The notes under the pieces were generated by a model that worked only from the letters and a program-made list of their open reading frames with translations, made no database searches and was not told the DNA's origin. A program made the position numbers and the translations under genes. A stretch of 64,000 nt of DNA from Chitinolyticbacter meiyuanensis (GTDB lineage: Bacteria > Pseudomonadota > Gammaproteobacteria > Burkholderiales > Chitinibacteraceae): NCBI RefSeq assembly GCF_008033135.1, contig NZ_CP041335.1, positions 1,865,925 through 1,929,924 on the forward strand. The letters run 5' to 3'. Below are positions 62,619-64,000 of the stretch, one piece after another. How positions within the stretch are numbered: the stretch's first letter is position 1; each line of letters opens with the position of its first letter.

Positions 62619-63008
62619 ATGCCGACGATGCCGACAGTCGCCGCCCTCGTGTTCTTGTGCCTTGCTCTGATGGTCTGCCTATTCCAGGCCGCGCTGGTGC
62701 TGGGTGCGCCTTGGGGTGTGCGCACCCTCGGCGGGCGCTGGGCGGGGCGTCTGCCGGTTGCCGGGCGAATCATCGGTGCCTTGTCGTTCCTCTTGATGCT
62801 TGCATTCGCGCTGGTCGTTTGCGCCCGCGCGGGATGGGTGCTTGCTGATTGGCGCGACACCGCAAGGCTGTGGATCTGGATCGTGGTGGCCTATTGCGCG
62901 CTGGGGACGGTTGCCAACGCTGCGACGCGCAGCCGCCAGGAGCGCCGGACCTGGTTGCCGGTGGTGGGCTTGATGTTGTTGTCGAGCCTCGTGGTCGCCA
63001 CTGCCTAG
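62619..63008 (+). CDS. Small membrane protein next to the deacetylase
   Basis: A 129-residue protein with four predicted helices (VAALVFLCLALMVCLFQAAL, GALSFLLMLAFALVVCARA, LWIWIVVAYCALGTVANAA, WLPVVGLMLLSSLVV). AAGGAGG precedes the ATG. The family is unknown to me. It is a four-helix inner-membrane protein, possibly a small transporter or sensor, co-transcribed with the deacetylase gene. Confidence 0.75.
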   Translation: MPTMPTVAALVFLCLALMVCLFQAALVLGAPWGVRTLGGRWAGRLPVAGRIIGALSFLLMLAFALVVCARAGWVLADWRDTARLWIWIVVAYCALGTVANAATRSRQERRTWLPVVGLMLLSSLVVATA

Positions 63009-63128
63009 CGGCTTCATCACATGCAATGCCAACTGCTTTCGCGGAGAGCCGGGACACGAGCGTCCTGATGCAGTGCCGGCTTCACCGGCAGGCTGGCCGA
63101 TCACACGGCGCGAGGGCCTTGGCGATCC

Positions 63129-63596
63129 TTAGAAAGGCTTCGCTACCATTAGCCAATACACGATCAGCAGTCCGCCGAAGGCGGGAAAGCCCAGTACCGT
63201 CCACCATCGCTCGTAGTGCCAGTAGCGCGCTGGCAGCTCGGTTGACTGGGCGTATGCAATTTGCGCCATGTCGCGCATCCTCAACTGTAGCCAGACCACT
63301 GGCAGCCAGCAGGCGCCGGCAATGGCATAGAGCAGTAGCGTCAGCCCCACCCAGTTCCAGCCCACCTCCCAACCCAGCTGGCGCATCAGCCACCAGCCGG
63401 ACAGCGGCTGGAAGATCACCGCCGGTGTGGTGAACCACCAGTCGGCGCGCGCCACCCAGCGCGTGACGACCGCGATGGCTGCGACATTGCGGCTGCGGTT
63501 GGTGAAGAACATGTAGAAGGCCGTGCCAAAGCCGGTGCCGAACATCAGCGTGGCTGACAGGATGTGCAGCGTCTTGACGATCAGGTAGTCGTGCAT
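63129..63596 (-). CDS. DUF2269 family membrane protein
   Basis: A 155-residue protein with four helices. YLIVKTLHILSATLMFGTGF has the typical DUF2269 opening with a conserved His, FTTPAVIFQPLSGWWLM lies in the middle, and YERWWTVLGFPAFGGLLIVY is near the end. The function is unknown. The start overlaps the end of the DoxX-like gene by 16 bases, a pairing I recall from other proteobacteria. Confidence 0.85.
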   Translation of the reverse strand: MHDYLIVKTLHILSATLMFGTGFGTAFYMFFTNRSRNVAAIAVVTRWVARADWWFTTPAVIFQPLSGWWLMRQLGWEVGWNWVGLTLLLYAIAGACWLPVVWLQLRMRDMAQIAYAQSTELPARYWHYERWWTVLGFPAFGGLLIVYWLMVAKPF

Positions 63597-64000
63597 GGCG
63601 TGGTTTCCTCCAGGATCAACAGTGCGGCGAGTGCGGCCAAGAGTGCGGCATTCTTGGTCAGGGGGCCGAACGGGTGGGCAAGAAACTCGGGCAGGCAAAG
63701 TGCGACGAGGGCGCTGTAGCTGGCGATCAAGGCGAGCTGCCACCGCCATAGCCGGCGTCCGGGGCGCAACAGCGTCAGCACGCCGAACACGGCATCGAGC
63801 CCAGCTGCTCCGATGCGCAACGGCTCGAACAGTGAGTTGGGAAGGCCGCAGGCTGCCAGCAGCTGGTGGCTACTCGCCACCGGATAGACGAACAGCGACA
63901 CCCAGGCCGTCGCCAGCCAGACGAAGGCGAGCGCGCCACGCAGCAGCCAGCCGATCTGCCAGCGCTGCAGTGCCCAGCGGCTGGCCGCATCGTTGAAACT
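63581..64000 (-). CDS. DoxX-like C-terminal domain, probably of an SDR oxidoreductase (partial)
   Basis: The 5' end lies beyond the window: the frame remains open to base 64000 (FNDAASRWALQRWQIGWLLR at the edge). The visible 139 residues have four helices and DoxX_3-like sequence (ASSHQLLAACGLPNSLFEPL, GLDAVFGVLTLLRPGRRLWR). In related proteins this domain follows an NAD(P)-binding epimerase-like domain, so the full product is probably an SDR fusion of 400 or more residues. Overlap with the DUF2269 gene implies a transcriptional pair. Confidence 0.75.
   Translation of the reverse strand, partial: SFNDAASRWALQRWQIGWLLRGALAFVWLATAWVSLFVYPVASSHQLLAACGLPNSLFEPLRIGAAGLDAVFGVLTLLRPGRRLWRWQLALIASYSALVALCLPEFLAHPFGPLTKNAALLAALAALLILEETTPCTTT

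Overview
The window is about 64 kb of high-GC chromosomal DNA, densely coding on both strands, with no rRNA, tRNA, CRISPR array or insertion sequence that I could see. Gene content points to a Gram-negative betaproteobacterium, perhaps in the Neisseriales: two-partner secretion, type II secretion pseudopilins, a PEP-CTERM protein, apaG, a TctDE/QseBC-type two-component system, and outer-membrane barrels. This assignment is inference; there is no marker gene to fix it.

Layout. 0-4.9 kb is a loose accessory region: a RibD-like reductase, an orphan periplasmic binding protein, a secreted FG-GAP protein and an unknown ORF in AT-richer DNA. 4.9-13.6 kb holds two tandem exported DUF1254 proteins, a divergent pirin/LysR pair, an MFS transporter, a periplasmic parvulin and a DING/PstS-like binding protein. 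13.7-33.4 kb, all on the minus strand, is the most striking locus. It reads in transcription order: TpsB transporter, an ExbB-like channel carrying a large periplasmic DUF2341+LamG extension, ExbD, TonB, a putative porin, a periplasmic coiled-coil protein, a YbjN-like protein, and a 4,063-residue filamentous haemagglutinin (TpsA). Gaps are tiny or overlapping until the last gene. This looks like a two-partner secretion system wired to its own proton-driven ExbB/ExbD/TonB motor. I do not know of a published description of such a system, though genes of this sort may co-occur in other genomes.

33.4-35 kb contains a divergent regulatory region, a small exported protein and a PEP-CTERM protein. 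35-43.8 kb (minus) is an accessory phospholipid operon: an atypical CDP-alcohol phosphatidyltransferase, CdsA, a PlsC-type acyltransferase, a hydrolase-methyltransferase fusion, a PAP2-dual-specificity phosphatase fusion and a small membrane protein. Three unrelated genes are interpolated, and gph follows.

43.9-64 kb is mostly housekeeping: rpe, apaG, an Atm1-like ABC exporter, Dps, trmL, purU, a six-gene gspFGHIJK operon, a two-component system, a MoxR-DUF58-TgpA-hemH operon, an outer-membrane protein, a histone-deacetylase-like enzyme, a DUF2269 protein and a DoxX-like gene cut by the window end.

Starts were moved downstream of the longest open frame wherever a Shine-Dalgarno sequence, signal peptide or stop/start overlap argued for it. 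Many long antisense frames, especially opposite the haemagglutinin, are GC-driven shadows and were omitted.
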